From assembly GCA_013396655.1 (NCBI GenBank), contig WBMV01001018.1:737945-801944 (forward strand): 64,000 nt of DNA, in the 5' to 3' direction. Positions 1 to 12,000 of this stretch are shown piece by piece; within the stretch, counting starts at the first letter, position 1, and the number at the start of each line of letters is the position of its first letter. Both the position numbers and the translations under genes were made by a program. This DNA comes from Campylorhamphus procurvoides (Eukaryota; Chordata; Aves; Passeriformes; Dendrocolaptidae). The notes beneath the pieces were generated by a model. It did not search any database. It saw only the letters and a list, made by a program, of their open reading frames with translations, and had not been told where the DNA came from.

Positions 1-856
1 CTCACAGAAATAAAAAATGTGGTTGCATTGTCAACAAATCACCAGGTAAGTTAGAAAATAAATGACTCGAGGGCAAGAGCTGCTACAAAGCTGACACAGG
101 GCAGCTTTCTGTTTTCCAGCCTCCTCTGCCATGTCTGCAGCACTGACAGTAATTCCCATTTATGCTTCCCTATGTAACCCACACATAAATGTATTTCTTA
201 GGAAGGAGATAAAGTGGATGCTTACACTGCCCTGGAAACAGGGCATCTTTCACAAGGGTCCTGAAAACACTGCTGGAAAAACATTAGTTTCTTAGCACCG
301 AGTGAATAATGTCCTAAAACAACTAATTTCAAGTACTTTCCTTGGTAGCACAAATGTGTTTGTCAAATGGGTTTTAAAAACACCACACATAGAGGTATTT
401 CCTACTGTAAGAATGGGAAAGTAGAATGGGAAAGCACAGCTATATTTGCCCTCAGGGACCCTTCCTCTCTCCTAGGGTCTCCCTGAAGTCAATATTTAAT
501 TTAGCTTTCACAGTTCTTATTTTCCCTGTTCTGTTTGCTGTATTTCTGGGTAATGGGATTCTCTAAGAGAACACAGGTCTGTGTGTGAGGGTCTGCTTGT
601 CATCAATACACTTTTAATAGCATAAATAGGATGTCACCTCTTTAATTTACAGCAGTAGTCACCAACAGTGCTGATTGTATCGTTGTTTTAAATGCCAACA
701 TCTATGTTTTATTACTTCTAAAGCATGGAAGCTCAAGAGTTGTGAAGCTCATAGAAACTCTCCCAGAAACAAAAATAAATCCCCTTTTTAAGCCTCATTC
801 ACTTGCAGGGAGCAGACAGAACATGTTTGATGCCTTCCTGCTTCTCTCCCTTCCAG
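1..856 (+). other. SLIT3: SLIT3 intron, 3' part (upstream of first exon in window)
   Basis: AT-rich sequence with no coding match. It ends in a pyrimidine-rich tract and the acceptor ttccag at 851-856. A splice-like pair at 1-50 (ctcacag, then caggtaagt) encloses 38 nt that do not encode any Slit segment. The preceding LRR exon is therefore outside the window. Confidence 0.8.
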
Positions 857-928
857 GACACTCCATGGAAATGATATTTCCAGTGTTCCTGAAGGTTCCT
901 TCAATGACCTGGTGTCCCTGTCCCATCT
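857..928 (+). CDS. SLIT3: SLIT3 coding exon: last leucine-rich repeat of LRR domain 4
   Basis: This 72-nt exon is one leucine-rich repeat, the standard size for repeat exons in Slit genes. The acceptor is ttccag (851-856) and the donor is gtaagt (929), a strong consensus. It starts by completing a codon whose first two bases lie in the previous exon, and ends two bases into a leucine codon, so it is symmetric and could be skipped in frame. The translation reads [18 protein letters not shown] followed by VSLSH, which matches the SLIT3 repeat just before the C-terminal cap; I recall T in human where V is seen here (NDLV). Leucine, asparagine and the spaced hydrophobic positions of the LRR consensus are present. 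Slit LRR domain 4 is known to mediate dimerisation. The exon sits alone, 4.2 kb before the next one. Confidence 0.93.
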
Positions 929-3900
929 GTAAGTACTTCTGCCTGGCTTCATCTCTTTGATTGATGGTTTCACATTTATAAAACAGTACATATTATTGCC
1001 AATTTAGGATTGTATAGCTTTCCTGGTTTCCCTGCTCACTTTTCATATTGTGCTCTGGGTACTCGTAGTGCATCTGTTCAAAAGAAACAAAAAAATACTA
1101 GAACGTGTTGTTATTAGTTATAAAAATATTTTCTTAAGGGAAACCAAATGAGAAAGTGTGACAGTTTCCACCTCTGTGGACTTTGTGTTTAAGGTTTTCT
1201 TTCAGCATTGTTGATGTGAAATGCAGAGTGTGTTATGGTCTGAGAGTGAGACAGGAAACCTCCCACAAAGAGCAAATATTAAGCAAATGTGAATTCTTCC
1301 CTTAATAAGTGTCATATGTTTTGCATAGTGGAATGTTTTCAGTATATGAACTTGTTGATGAATCACTACTTCAGGCACATCTACTTAATCATGTGGAAAT
1401 TGGTCATTTCACAGCATTAATACTTCATTCCATAATTTACAAAAATGATTGGACATTTCAGGAAATTACTGTTGTACTGGTGGAGATCCAGGATACTTCT
1501 AAATGCAGTTCAGCTGATGAAAGAACTGCACAAACAGCTGCAATGGCTACAGACTAAACCTGAAATGTTGCAGTTGGTGCCAAGAAAGGGACCAGACAAT
1601 GCTTTTTCACTGAGATAGTGTGTGATACTTCACATTATTAGATAATAGATGTAAAGGAGAAGTGATTTGGTGTAGCATGTTTCTTGATTACTGCCCTGAA
1701 GTAATCAGAGGGTTGGGCAGGTCTTGGTCCCTCTGGGAAGTGACAAGTTCCACAGGTTGATAAGGATGTTTTCAGCTCTGATGCTGAGACACACAAACAG
1801 CTGTGTGTGCATTTAACATAGGTTTATATCTATTTATTATCTCTTTGCAACCTCACCATGCCCTCCAGAACACTTCTCTGAAGATTCAGTTTGTATTTAC
1901 ATATTTTCTGTATAGAAGATACACCTTCAGACTTTCTGTCTGTCTCTGTGTAGCAGCTTTCTGCCTCTGTACAACCCAAAAATATCTCAGATTGGTAGGG
2001 ACAGAAATCATGGGAGCAACTTGGGCAACTTGAGCTGACAAATAATCCTCTCCGTTTCCAGCTCACACCTTGGTATTGTTCATTTTGCACAATCTGATTT
2101 TGTCATTCCCAGTCTAGTCAAATCATTTGGTGTGTATTTTTGGAACGAAAGCCTGACTGAGCTGAAGCAGTGACACCTTCCACCCTGGGAATCTGCTTCT
2201 GGGGGTATTGTCAGAGTAAGAGAGAAACAGCTCGTGCCCCATTTGGTTGGATTTCCCCTGGGCTTCACTTTAAATGAAGTGCAGTAACAGTTCTCCTGGG
2301 TAAACCCGTCACCTGAGGGAGTGATAAAACCCCCTTTGGCCCAACACAATCTCTGCAGTCTATCTGTTTAGATTTATGTGCTGCCAGAAATGTAAAATAC
2401 ACAAAGCTCAAATGAACAGTAATAAATAGGATCCATAAAATAAATAAGACCTGTCTGGGGTGTAATTTGCACAGTTGAACAGTTGAATTTTACAGTGCAA
2501 TTGTGCTCTCCAGTTTCTTAAAGAGGATCCTGAAACTTTTAGCAGCCACGATGAATTTGCCCTTCACATGCCAGAAAAAGCTGTGCTTACTCAAACTAAG
2601 TCATACATAATTGAAAATAAATGCACTTTGAGCTCTTCCTCATATGTAGATCTTCAAGGAAAGAGCATGCACTTGGAGTCAGTTGGAAAATGGTACAAGG
2701 AGCTGCTACTCATGAAACTCTTAAAGCATGGGAGAAGAAAATTTTCTCCTAAATATTCAAGCTGTGTGGCTGAGGGTGGGGTAGGTGTTATGGCAGGAGA
2801 GAGGTGAGTACCAGGGTTTGGAGCCTGGGCCTCCCGTGCCAGGACAATTATCCCTTAGAATTGCAAAGAGGTATTTGTTTAGCACAGAAAAAACTTGTGA
2901 TTTTAATCAGAATCTTTTGTCATAGCTTAAAGTTGGTCTATAACTGGGCAAACAGAAGGGAAATCTAGATACTTCCATCACTTTCTCCACAGCTCTTCAA
3001 AGCCTACCAGAAGTTCACCAAATTTCCTTTACGTTGTAAATATCATTGCTGTAATGCAAATATTAGAACAAACTCTGTAGCTGAGACAGCTCACTGAAGT
3101 CAGAGGAAGGTTTGTATGTGCTATACACACCCTGGCTTTGTTTAATATTTATCCTTTTATTTAATTGAATTGTGTAATTGTCTATTTAAGCCATGGCTCT
3201 ACTGACTTTTCTAGTCCAGGGCAATGAAAAAAAAAGTTGCATCACTATTGGAAGATCAAGTCTAACATTACCTAAAATGAACCCCAAACCTGCCGGGGTG
3301 GAACAGAGACCTTCTGAGTTAGGCCAGTTCATCCTGTCTTTACTCAGATTTTCATTAATTACCTATAAAAATAAACTGTCCCCTCCTTTTTTTTATTTCC
3401 ACATTGTCATGGATTGATTTATTTCAATTGTCTTCATTGAGTGGCCTCAAAACAAAATAAGTGTCTGAACAGAAATGTCTGCCCAACATTTTGAAAATGC
3501 TTCTGGTGGTATTTCCTTGCAGCACAAGATATTTTTACCTTGTGGAAATATTTTGCTATAACGTGCAAAGAAATTGAGAGAATATGTTAGAACTAGTGAA
3601 TGAAAATACAAGAACTCACTGTAGTTTCTAGAAATGAAAAAAACAAAAACCAAACCAAACAAAAACCCAATCAAAGCACAAACCACAACCAGAAGAATGA
3701 AAGGGTACATTTGATAATTTCTGCAGTTGTCAACAGGGTTATTGGTAATCATTTCCTATAGAGCAGTTTTATTTCCAATGCAGTTTATAAATATTAATTA
3801 ACATGGTAACTAGCTGTGGGCTGTCCTCCCACTCTTGTTTTATATATGGCAGTTGCTCAATGCTAAAGTTAATTTCTCAATCCAGCTTTCAGTGCTGCAT

Positions 3901-5080
3901 TTTGTTTGACCTTGGCCAAGTGAGCCGGTTGATCACAGTTACAGGGTCAAAAAGTCAACCCAGTAGTTTTTTTCCATTGTAAGCAATGGATTTACAGGAG
4001 GAGTGGATGGATATTTTTAATGCTGTGCTGCAGTACACATTTAATTTTGATGAATGAGGCCCAGACAGGGTTTGAACCCATGAACTCTCATTATGAATCT
4101 GTCTAGGGCACAGTGGGTTCATTAGTCACTCCAATAGAAATGTATCAACAAATTTAGTGAGGTTTCTATCTTAATATCCTGACTGATATGTTTTTATTTG
4201 AAAGAAGCTTGAGTTTAAAGTACCATCTTAAAAATAGTTTATAGCATATGCAGAAATTTTAAAGTCTAAAGCCCAGTTTGAATTACTGGTTTCTTTAGTA
4301 TCTCTTCCCTGTGCTAATCTTTATTTAGTTCATTTTTTTCCCATGGCAATTCAGGTGTTTTACAGCTGAAGTCTTATGTTTGCTTTGAGCAAAATAAATT
4401 CAGGCTTTCAGTGTGCATTTCTTCACACTTCCAAAAATTAGTTGGTTTTAAACTGAGTTTTCTGACGTCTGGACCCTGTAATTGACTGATTGCCTGAAAA
4501 GATGCCTTCTTTGAGAGAAATATAAATGAGTCAAGGCAGCACCTAAATTTAAGGTAAAAAGGTTTGTTTTCTTTTGGATAGATGTCAATGAATAAAGGAG
4601 TTCTGAGAATTATCATGTCACTATATAAATGCATCTTCTCCAGCCATATGACCTAACTCAAATGATGGGTTAAGCATCAAATGTGTTTTCAAAGCCATAA
4701 ATAAACTTAGCAGACACCAGCTTTGAAAACTGAGGTATCCTCTGTGTGTGTGTTTCATCTGGTGAGGAGTCATTAACGTGAGTCATCAGGTCCAAACTAA
4801 ATTACACCATTCACTGTTGGAATATGCACAGGAAGGACAAAGAATTAAATAAAGGAAACCAATGTGATAAAGTTGATGGAAGCAATATGCCTGGTGGCAT
4901 TGCTGGAGCATGAGTGTTTGGGAAAAGGCATTTCTTGTGAGGTATTTGTACAACTTCCCTACCTAGTGATGGGAAGGGTGGGAATCCTTCCTAAGGACTC
5001 ATGAGATCCTCCCTGTGCGAATGCAGGGCTAAGAGTGCTGTGTTTCCCAAGTGACCTGTGCTAATTGCTGTCCCCCACAG
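929..5080 (+). other. SLIT3: SLIT3 intron, 4,152 bp
   Basis: AT-rich intron without recognised genes or clear transposons. An adenine-rich stretch near 3638-3670 is low-complexity sequence. It ends in the acceptor tcccccacag at 5071-5080. Short open frames on both strands have no family resemblance that I can see. Confidence 0.8.
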
Positions 5081-5244
5081 GGCACTGGGCACCAACCCCC
5101 TGCACTGTGACTGCCACCTGCGCTGGCTCTCCGAGTGGGTCAAGGCTGGCTACAAGGAGCCCGGCATCGCCCGCTGCAGTGGCCCCGAGGCCATGGTGGA
5201 CAGGCTGCTGCTCACCACCCCTACTCATCACTTCCAGTGCAAAG
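5081..5244 (+). CDS. SLIT3: SLIT3 coding exon: LRR C-terminal cap of domain 4
   Basis: This 164-nt exon completes the leucine begun in exon 857-928 and continues [19 protein letters not shown], then [13 protein letters not shown] and [12 protein letters not shown]. The CxC, the later C in IARC and the final FQC are the four cysteines of the LRRCT cap, which closes the hydrophobic core of the fourth LRR domain. The sequence is the SLIT3 form; SLIT2 has ALGANPLYCDC-like sequence followed by [14 protein letters not shown]. Phase is 2 in and 1 out. The acceptor is tcccccacag. The donor AAAG|gtacga is weaker than consensus at +4 to +6. If the donor is not used, the frame stays open for 91 more residues to a TAA at 5517-5519 (see findings). 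Confidence 0.96.
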
Positions 5245-5344
5245 GTACGACCTGCTGCTCTGGACAGCCTTCCCTCCATCATCTTTGTGCCCCTGGGTGT
5301 TGCAGGATTGCTGCAAAGTTTGGCTTTCGCTTTCTGAGCTTCTT

Positions 5345-5394
5345 TCCAGTTTGCGTTTCCCAGTGTCCTTCCAGTTTGCGTTTCCCAGTGTCCT
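5345..5394. repeat. Tandem duplication, 2 x 25 bp
   Basis: Two perfect head-to-tail copies of a 25-bp unit beginning tccagtttgcgtttcccag (5345-5369 and 5370-5394), with only six further bases matching a third copy. It lies about 100 bp after the exon 5081-5244 donor. Perfect identity suggests a recent event. Confidence 0.95.
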
Positions 5395-5514
5395 TCCACT
5401 TTGCTGCTGTGGTTTACTGGAAGGACAAGCCAGGGAACCTCGGAACAGGGAACGTTCCTGCTGCTCACACCACGTTCTGTAGTGGCACCTTAGCATATAG
5501 GGCTTATTGGAGCA

Positions 5515-5520
5515 AATAAA
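5515..5520 (+). promoter_or_regulatory. Possible intronic poly(A) signal (AATAAA)
   Basis: A canonical hexamer overlaps the TAA (5517-5519) that ends the read-through frame from exon 5081-5244, with T/G-rich sequence after it (ttggttttg at 5521). AATAAA is common in AT-rich introns, so this is only a candidate. No transcript evidence is visible from DNA. Confidence 0.2.
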
Positions 5521-8500
5521 TTGGTTTTGACCCACCCCAGAAAACTTGGGTAAAATAAGAGTTACTTAAAAATATAGAGTGCTCTAGTTGTTTTAGACAT
5601 TAACCTGAAAACGGAGAAAGTTCTATAGAACAAATGTGGCAAAATTACATTTTAATTTGCAGATCTACAAACTGTTCCCACCAGCTCTATATCAGAAACT
5701 GCAGGTTATGGAAATCTTGCCATGTTTGAATGGGGTGTGCATTGGTTCAGGAGAGGGTTGAGGTGCAGCTGGAGCAGTTAGGGGCACTCAGTGATGGGAG
5801 TGGGCTGCACTAGAGAGCAGGAAGGCAAACAATAAGGAGCACACTTTTTTATAGCCAAAGTAAGGAGCTCATTAGTGAATGAAGATTAAGACATACTTGT
5901 ATGCTCTCATTGTAAAACAAAAAGTTTAGGAGGTTTCCTTAGGTTACCAGCAAGTACTTGAAGATGGAGGTATATTTATAGTGAAAAAGATGGTTCAGTG
6001 GCCTCTCTTAGAAATGGAAATGAGGGCATAAAGCCTGCTTTTATGTGTCTCTGAGTGCCATGCACATTTACAGTACTGCTTGGCAGAGTGTTTTTATAGA
6101 TGCTGGGATTAAACTGCTGAACAAACAAATGATGGTGTTGAGGTGGGTTTAGAACACAGGTTCCCAAGGCTGAGCTGAATTTTATGTCCTTTCAAATATA
6201 TCTTTAATAACTGTAACCTTATAATTTAATTACTTTGAAATGTCAGTCTCAAAACCACCAGAACTCTTACTGTGATTATCACACTACAGCCTTTATAATA
6301 GCCTCTCAAATGTGAAGCACAAATATACCCTTAGTACTAAAAATACCAAATAATGCACTTGTTCCCAAGTGCACGAAGTGAACCAAAGAAAACAATTGCC
6401 TTTATATATTAAGCAGGATCAGCAAATTAAATCTAGAAAGAGAAGCTGGATGCCTTCTTGGTTCTGAAACCGAGATGCATCAATAGTTATGCTCACTTTC
6501 TCCCAAAACTAAACAAGCAGCTCTTAGGCTAGAGATAAGTGAATCTGTGATCCAGGATATTAAAAGTAGCTGGATGCTTTTTGTGTAAATGTTAGTTTGG
6601 TCCACTAGAAAGCTGGTGGAGTTTCTAATATCCCAAAAGCCTCCACGACTTTCTTTATCTGAACAGAATAGGAGAAAAGAGTGTTGGTTTGGAGTTGGTC
6701 TTTGGACAGGCCTGTACAAGTGGCAGTAGAGCCCAAGAAGCTCATCACAATACATCTGTTGTGAACAACTGTATGATTTGGCAGTGTCACTGCCCCCATT
6801 CCCCATGTGCATGTGCAGGACCCAGTGGCTCCTGCCGTGCTGTGTGGATGCTTGTGCAGCCCCAGAGGTGCTGGCACAGAGCTCAGGGAGGGCTGGACCC
6901 CTGCCCCAAATCCCTGGGTCACTGCAGCAGGAGCTGGCCCATCCTGAGCTGGGCACCTCGAGGTCATGTGGAAAGCACCGATGTCCTCTGTGACCCCCAA
7001 GGAACTTTTACCTTAAAAAAAATAGAAGGAAGAAAGAGTTTAACTTATTCTTGTTAAAAGTACGTTTTTAGCCTGTGACTGAGCAGGAGGTTATGTCTCA
7101 GCAGAGCCAAGAAAATAAAAGTGTGTAATGTGCAAGTCATGCAAACTCAGCTCTGGTTTTTATTAACTTGCCCTCCCAGCTATGCAGTAGAGGAAAGGAA
7201 TGTGCTGGGCTGAGGGCATTTTGCAATATGGATTTATAAATCAAATCCACAAGGGCAAACTAATGAACTACTTAACTGCTAGGAACTAACACTATTCTTA
7301 TTAGCTCCTACATTGATTAGCTTTGATGTATGCCATCGGAATAAATGGAAACTGTATGTGTGTGTGTTATGAAATAAATAAATAATAGCACAAATTCTTG
7401 CTTACTGACCTCTAAATCTGGCAGAGCAGCACTGCTGCCTGTCTCATAAGCTCTCCAAGGAGCTACCTTCATTTATTCTTTGTATATTTTACCATCAGGA
7501 CACAAGTAGCTCAGATATGTCACATTCCAGCCCCTGTCAGTGCCAGGAATTTGTGTGTGATTTCCTCTTGCTGTCCTAACTCCATTGAGTTGGACAGAAA
7601 CACAAAGACAGTATATTTCCTTAAAAATGAGGCAAAAATTATTTTAATATAATCTGATATAATTTAAGCCCTTTTGAAGGGTTAGGTTTTCTTTTTTATA
7701 TGTAAAAGCCAATGAGTTAATATTCCTTGTTAAATTATATTTGAAATGTAGCCATTTAAAAAACAAACACAAACTGTGAATATAACTGTCTAAATGAGCT
7801 TTTTGTAAAATCTCAATAATTAAATGTTGATTGACCTGGGACCCCAAATATAATCAGCATTGTTTTGGTCTGTGTTTCTTTTCCTGCTCACCCACAAACA
7901 TCACGATTTCTCTGGAAGAATTCTGTGAAAGATAAGAAGTTTATTAAATGATTTAATTATGGCCATGCATATTTACCTGCATGCATTTACATCTTTGCAT
8001 ATTTGGCTTTTTTTTTTTGCATTTGGCCAAGATAGCTGATCATTCTTCTGGACAGGGCAGGGAGAAAATAAGTTTTTTAACTTAAGATTAAGGATGGTAG
8101 AACACTTTGCACATAAATATTCCCATAAGCCTCTAACTAAATCTTTCCTGTGCATGTTTTTTATTTATGCTGTTGCATCTGCACTTTCATTCTTGTTATC
8201 AGCCATAGAAATGTCAAGGTTACAGTTCCCTGGGGGTTGCTCTTGCAGGATTTCCAGCACTGAGAGAAGGAAAAATTGCTGAAAGCCATATATATATAAC
8301 CCACTCTCTGGAGGTTCCCAACATGGTTTTTTTCAGAGTGTGTGTTTGCATCTTCAAAATATAAGCATCATTGAGACCTTCCTAGCACTTGATTTAAGCA
8401 CTTAAAGCCTCTCTGATCCCTGGGAATCCCAGGCTGTTGTGTTTGTGCCAGGTCAGGGCGAACACAGCTTAGGAAAAAATGTCTGTGTGTGCATGGGAAG

Positions 8501-8552
8501 TGTTAATTTTGGGCTGCAGTTCTCTCCTAATGCACTGTGTTTGCCATTCCAG

Positions 8553-8677
8553 AGCCAGCAGATCTCAGTGTGGTGTCCAAGTGCAACCCCTGCCTCTCCA
8601 ATCCGTGTAAGAACAATGGGACGTGCAGCAGTGACCCCGTGGAGCTTTATCAGTGCACCTGCCCTTTTGGGTTCAAG
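8553..8677 (+). CDS. SLIT3: SLIT3 coding exon: linker and most of EGF-like domain 1
   Basis: This 125-nt exon (phase 1 in, 0 out) encodes the linker [11 protein letters not shown], then EGF 1 up to PFGFK. The domain finishes with GRDC in the next exon. Six EGF cysteines are identifiable across the junction. CLSNPC fits the O-glucose consensus CxSxPC, and CKNNGTC fits the O-fucose consensus Cx4(S/T)C and also contains an N-glycosylation sequon NGT. The linker differs from the GPVDINIVAKC that I recall for human SLIT3. The acceptor used keeps the frame; AGs 6 and 9 nt further in would also keep it. The donor is AAG|gtatga. Confidence 0.95.
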
Positions 8678-8916
8678 GTATGACCACAAAAGAACTACAT
8701 GAGAAGCAAGAAAGTTTCCCCATGCCTTCTGGTTTTTTAATGGTTGTAACAATTGTGGCAAGTTTAATTGTCTTGCCCCTAGTCCATTTTAGAGGCACCT
8801 GGGCTCTCAGGATCCCTTACTCCAGCAGACTGTGTGTGAGTTTTCAGCTGTGCCCCCCTACAAAGTTTATGCCACGCTGTTGGAATGGCCCTGCTTTGTG
8901 CTGTGACCACACAGAG

Positions 8917-9020
8917 CATCCTGAGCAACTTGCTCTGCTTGTCCCTGTTTTGAGCAGGTTGGTTGGGCTGCAGAGTCTCCAGAGGTCACTTCCAACCTTG
9001 AGCATTCTCTGATTCTGTGA
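8917..9020 (+). mobile_element. CR1 LINE, 3'-end fragment
   Basis: The stretch atcctgagcaacttgctct, later ctccagaggtcacttccaac and the end attctctgattctgtga form the characteristic 3' end of avian CR1 elements, which finish in short repeats of ATTCTRTGA type. Orientation is the same as SLIT3. It is a 5'-truncated copy of about 100 bp, as most CR1 copies are. It has diverged from the consensus I remember, so it is not a recent insertion. No coding part is retained. Confidence 0.85.
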
Positions 9021-12000
9021 TGGAGACATCCACCTGAAGTAGCAAGGTGGTTTTATCTTCTTTTTAGTTTCTTTCCTTTTGCCAGCAACCATTTGATAGG
9101 TTTCCAGGCCAAAGAGGAGGCAGTTCAGATGAGAAGGAAGGGCCAGTTTGGTCCCTGGTGATGGAATGTTGCTACCTGCTTGTTTTCATCCATCTCACAC
9201 AGACTGATTGAGCAGAAAGGTGAGCACTGCTCAGACACAACCCCTAACCCAGCTCTCTCTGCCTTTGGAGCACTCCTGTCCACAGAGGGATCTGCAGCCC
9301 TGAGTCCTGTGGGTGGCAGGCACTGTGAGCATGCAGTGACACCCTGGAAATGGGGAAATGGTGTCAGGGAGCAGTGCAGGTCCTTTGGAAGTGATGTACA
9401 GCCCCCCTTGTTCACGCTGCATCGGGACAGCTTAGGGATACCAGGACACTGTCTCAGAGCTGATGGAGCTGGAAATCTCTCGCAGGAGCCAGTAGCTGAA
9501 GGATTAAGTATAAGTAATAAATGAGGCATATGATCTGTTCACAGCCTGGGGGGGTTGGATCTTATGGCCAAAGAAGTAGGCTGCATCCTGCAGACTGTGA
9601 TTTTATTTGCCTCCTTGGATGTTTCTTACAGTCCTGGTCAGTTGAAGCAGATGCTCATAAAACACAAAGTAATAAGAATTATAGGGGAAAAAAAGAAGGG
9701 CAAAACCAGACATACATGTGGGAAGTAAGCACAAGTATCCATGTGTTACATTTGAGGTAGGATTTAGGAATTAATTGGTTCTGATGATATCACCATTTCC
9801 CTTCTCTGTTTGCCTGGGATACATCCCAGAGTAATTTTGGTGGATCCCTGGAAAACTGGAAAAGGGAAGAAGTAAAGCTCATTTCTTCTAGGCCCCCACA
9901 CCTAGTACTAAGAATAATAACAGTTCTCTTAAATAATTGAAACAGCCATTGGAAATTTCCTGTCATTAAAAATCCTTCTACCTATTGCCATATCAGCCAG
10001 CAACTTTCCTGGGATCTTAAAAGAACATATTGTCGAAATTCATTTAACTGAAACTACTTGATAACAGTCTGTTTATCTCCTCACATTAATAGAAGAACGG
10101 TCATTTTAGTTTGATGATTAACATAAATTAGGTTGGATTCTTCAGATGGGAATCTGAAAGTAAATTATTTCAGAACCAGCAGGAAATTACGTAAGTCTTC
10201 ATGTGTGTCTTACTCTCTAAGGCACATATGGAACAGGTATCCAGGTTTTTCAAAGTAAAAAAATTTGTTAGTATTGAGCATCTTCTTTTTTTGTCCTTAG
10301 GTTTTAATTTGGTGGTTGTTTAGGGGCTTTTTTACAGTACTTCTTATTCAGAAATTCTCTACTGTGGATTCATTTATACTGCTAATAATTTATTACATTT
10401 AGGTTTTCAAAGGGAGGATTTATTATCAAGAATAATCCTCTGGCTATATTAACACTTTGTATTGTGCATTAACCCTCAGGGTGCATCATTTCCCTTGGAA
10501 GGGTTTTGACAAACACTTGAAGTGACTCAGTTGAAACATCTCAAAGCGCATCCAGCTTTTCTCCTCTCTCACACCCTTCCTCAGGTGACATCAGTGTGTG
10601 AATGCAACCCCCAAAACCACTTGTGAGCTTGTAAGCACCGAGCTGTCAGCCAAGTGTGGCACAGAGCACACAGACCACGCATGGCACTTGGAGCAGGGCT
10701 TAAAAATACTGCCTGGATAACAGTTCAGGGGGAATTGGTGGAAATCTAATAAGAAAAAAAAAATAAAAAAAGGACTGTGTGTCTTTGCCACAGGTTTTTG
10801 AATAAAAATGAAGTATGACAAGTCCAAATTCAAACCATATGAAAGGAGCACTCTATCTACCACACTGTTCTCCACCAGAGATTCATGCTAATTCAATAAC
10901 AATACCTTGCTTCCTTCTCACCAGCCAGCACCAAACAGCTCCATCCATCTGGAAGCTATTTCCCAGACCTTGATAAATTGCCCTAAATCTGCCCTCTCAG
11001 CATTTGTTTTTCCTTGTTTGATGTAGATTTTCAAAAAATCCTGTGTGGAAGAGTGCATCAATAAAGTGAAAAACCCACCCATTTTTTTTAAAATGTGAAG
11101 TGATGGCTTTATAATGTTCCCTGGGCAGGCACAGACATTGCAGACAGATTTCTGGGGTTCCTGTGCTCGTGCCAGCCTCCAGATAAAACCAGTGGGCCAG
11201 CCAGCAGAAAGCCACCTAAGTTACCAGTTGCCAAAGTGGTGCCTGATGGATCAGGACATTCTATGAGTTAACTGCAGTCTCCAAGTCCTGTAGTCTGATT
11301 TTGCTCTCACATTGATGATGACTCCGTGTCTTGCTTTTCATGCTCACAAAAATGGTTTTTTGCTGTTGAGTGTATCCCTTTTATGGGCCTTTTAGCAATG
11401 TGTAGAGCTGCCCTTGGTGGTTTGAGTAAATTTAAAAGTGAGATAAGTCATGGACCACCTGAGCTGCAAGGGCAGAGGGCCCCAGTGGTGTTTGCCAAGG
11501 ACAGAAATAGAGATTGCTCACTCAGGAATGGGCAAGGCTGTGCTGATAACAATCTTTGCTGCTGCTCTTTCCTTAAAATGGGTGATGAATGTGTTTGCTG
11601 TAGTTAAGCCATGGTTGAAACAGTGCTGTTGTGGTGGCTCTTTGGGGAGAAGGGCCCAAAGAGTGGGAGCTGGTGGGAAAGTGCCACCTCCGGCTACTGG
11701 CAGGATCACAAGCAGGAGCTCCAGGGTGCCACCAGTGCTGGCAGGAGGTGGCTCTTCATGTCATGAAACTCGTGTTTTCATATTAAACACGGGCATAGGT
11801 GTAATTATCCAGCAGGTTGGCTTTTTTTACTCTTCAGAGCATTCTTTGAGTGGCTATTTAAATAATGTGTGTGGTTTAGATTGTCAAGTGTGATTGCAAG
11901 AAGAGAAATGGAGCTTTCTTCTGCTGGAAGTGCTGCTGGCCACCTGCAGAGCCAGTGTGTGTGAGTGTGAGTGCAGATGGGGGCTGGTCAAGAGATAACA

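Larger units (their letters stand above)
5245..8552 (+). other. SLIT3: SLIT3 intron, 3,308 bp
   Basis: The intron opens with an in-frame continuation of the exon to 5519, including a 25-bp tandem duplication at 5345-5394. The stretch around 6780-7000 is richer in G+C and open on both strands, but shows no recognisable domain. The rest is AT-rich with nothing identified. It ends in the acceptor gccattccag at 8543-8552, followed closely by further AGs at 8558 and 8561. Confidence 0.8.

Noticed and set aside
1..50. Splice-like pair (ctcacag ... caggtaagt) suggesting an upstream exon ending at 45
   Set aside because: In the phase needed to join exon 857-928 it contains a TAA, and no frame gives Slit LRR sequence. 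Treated as a decoy.
6480..7057. Overlapping open frames of 122 to 158 codons on both strands
   Set aside because: They lie in a G+C-richer intron patch and encode no known family; likely chance.
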